Positions 63,459-64,000 of a stretch of DNA of 64,000 nucleotides are shown here, piece by piece. Position 1 is the first letter of the stretch, and the number at the start of each line of letters is the position of its first letter. Where the stretch lies: assembly GCA_937125285.1 (NCBI GenBank), contig CAKZLH010000256.1:1-64000 (forward strand), read 5' to 3'. The translations under genes and the position numbers were made by a program. This DNA is from an uncultured Balneolaceae bacterium (GTDB taxonomy: Bacteria; Bacteroidota; Rhodothermia; Balneolales; Balneolaceae). The notes below the pieces were generated by a model. The model saw only the letters and a program-made list of their open reading frames with translations, was not told the DNA's origin and did no database searches.

Positions 63459-64000
63459 TTAAGAATTCTGAAGTAGCTCAACGAGGCGTGCCGCACGAAG
63501 TAGTATAGCTTCGTTATTTGTTGACGCCATAAATTGAATTCCCATAGGCAAGCCATTCGAATGCTGTCCTAAAGGTACATTTATACCACCAATACCAGCC
63601 AGATTTGCCGAAATAGTATAGATATCATTCAAATACATTTGGACAGGATCATCAAGTTTACTTCCGATTTTAAAGGCCGTAGTGGGTGCCGTTGGGCTAA
63701 CGATCACATCGACCTTTTCAAAAGCATTGATGAAATCTTGTTGAATAAGTCGTCGCACTTTCTGAGCTTTTGCATAATAGGCATCATAATACCCTGAGCT
63801 CAGCACATAGGTTCCCAACATAATTCTGCGTTTAACCTCCAGGCCAAAGCCTTGTGTCCGACTCATTTTATACATTTTATTAAGCCCAGAATCCTCTGAT
63901 GAGAGGGACTGTATATCTTCAAGACTTGCTCGATGACCAAAACGGACTCCATCATATCGAGCTAAATTACTTGAAGCTTCTGCAGTAGCTAAAATATAGT
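63459..64000 (-). CDS. gatA: GatA amidotransferase subunit, partial (C-terminal part)
   Basis: Glutamyl-tRNA(Gln)/aspartyl-tRNA(Asn) amidotransferase subunit A. The frame is open to the window edge: [20 protein letters not shown], then [23 protein letters not shown] and [12 protein letters not shown] are GatA sequence. The first Met inside the window (63875) is internal, so the gene begins beyond 64000. The last ~180 residues are here; the catalytic Ser-Ser-Lys part is outside. Confidence 0.93.
   Translation of the reverse strand, partial: YILATAEASSNLARYDGVRFGHRASLEDIQSLSSEDSGLNKMYKMSRTQGFGLEVKRRIMLGTYVLSSGYYDAYYAKAQKVRRLIQQDFINAFEKVDVIVSPTAPTTAFKIGSKLDDPVQMYLNDIYTISANLAGIGGINVPLGQHSNGLPMGIQFMASTNNEAILLRAARLVELLQNS

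Noticed and set aside
1-64000. CRISPR arrays, restriction or toxin-antitoxin systems, transposons, rRNA operons.
   Set aside because: Read for on both strands; no regularly spaced repeats, terminal inverted repeats with transposase, or matching protein families were seen.

Overview
The window is an AT-rich, gene-dense stretch of an ordinary bacterial chromosome. I see no transposase, integrase cassette, prophage, CRISPR array or rRNA. Several things point to the Balneolota/Rhodothermota side of the Bacteroidota (FCB) group. These are a GWxTD-domain protein, a DUF2480 protein attached to a SUF operon, a Bacteroidota-type TrmH and class I ManA, a TCR/Tet-family transporter beside DUF971, and a CrtC hydratase/glycosyltransferase/acyltransferase carotenoid set. 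Many genes lack a clear Shine-Dalgarno. Some use TTG or GTG, and several neighbours overlap as ATGA or TAATG. The lineage is inferred from gene content, not from a marker gene.

Layout. 31-3497 (minus): idi2, polyprenyl synthase, bamD, nadD, tightly packed. 3564-10534 (minus): one SUF iron-sulfur operon, sufB-C-D-S-nfu-sufA-DUF2480-SDR, with a strong palindrome at its promoter. 10693-18207 (minus): DUF971, MFS transporter, greA, Nudix, ackA, a caspase-like lipoprotein, pta, manA. 18241-24457: mixed-strand genes (two membrane proteins, two FKBP isomerases, a metallopeptidase, alkaline phosphatase, a DEAD helicase). 24459-32856 (minus): recC-recB-recD, each joined by a 1-nt TAATG overlap. 32947-36581: thioesterase, galE, tRNA-Leu(CAA), O-methyltransferase, acyltransferase. 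36601-38954: divergent crtC and glycosyltransferase genes. 38964-43783 (plus): xerC, hpf, hprK and two peptidases. 43810-45405 (minus): trmH and a Tat lipoprotein of the sugar-isomerase fold. 45564-49140 (plus): mtaB, a degenerate uracil-glycosylase-fold protein, dnaB. 49109-53595 (minus): histidine kinase/receiver pair, and small membrane protein-mutL-QTMAN. 53762-60981 (plus): monomeric icd, GWxTD, pdxA, methyltransferase, ftsE, queG. 61015-64000 (minus): gatA (cut by the window edge), prmA, ppx/gppA, ECF sigma factor.

Themes. Isoprenoid supply (idi2, prenyl synthase) and late carotenoid tailoring (crtC, glycosyltransferase, acyltransferase) suggest an acylated carotenoid glycoside. tRNA modification is heavily represented (mtaB, trmH, queG and a queuosine mannosyltransferase), so mannosyl-queuosine is predicted. 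Acetate overflow metabolism (ackA-pta) surrounds an odd pseudo-caspase lipoprotein.

The window is mostly housekeeping. The best candidates for something undescribed are: (1) the non-catalytic UDG-fold protein directly before dnaB, a possible cryptic replisome (HolD-like) subunit; (2) the pseudo-caspase/SH3 lipoprotein translationally tied between ackA and pta; (3) the two inverted repeats at the suf promoter; (4) a trmH frame with no standard start codon, running in frame behind the previous gene's TAG; and (5) a 36-bp near-perfect palindrome between divergent icd and kinase genes. No database search was possible; all family names come from reading motifs.
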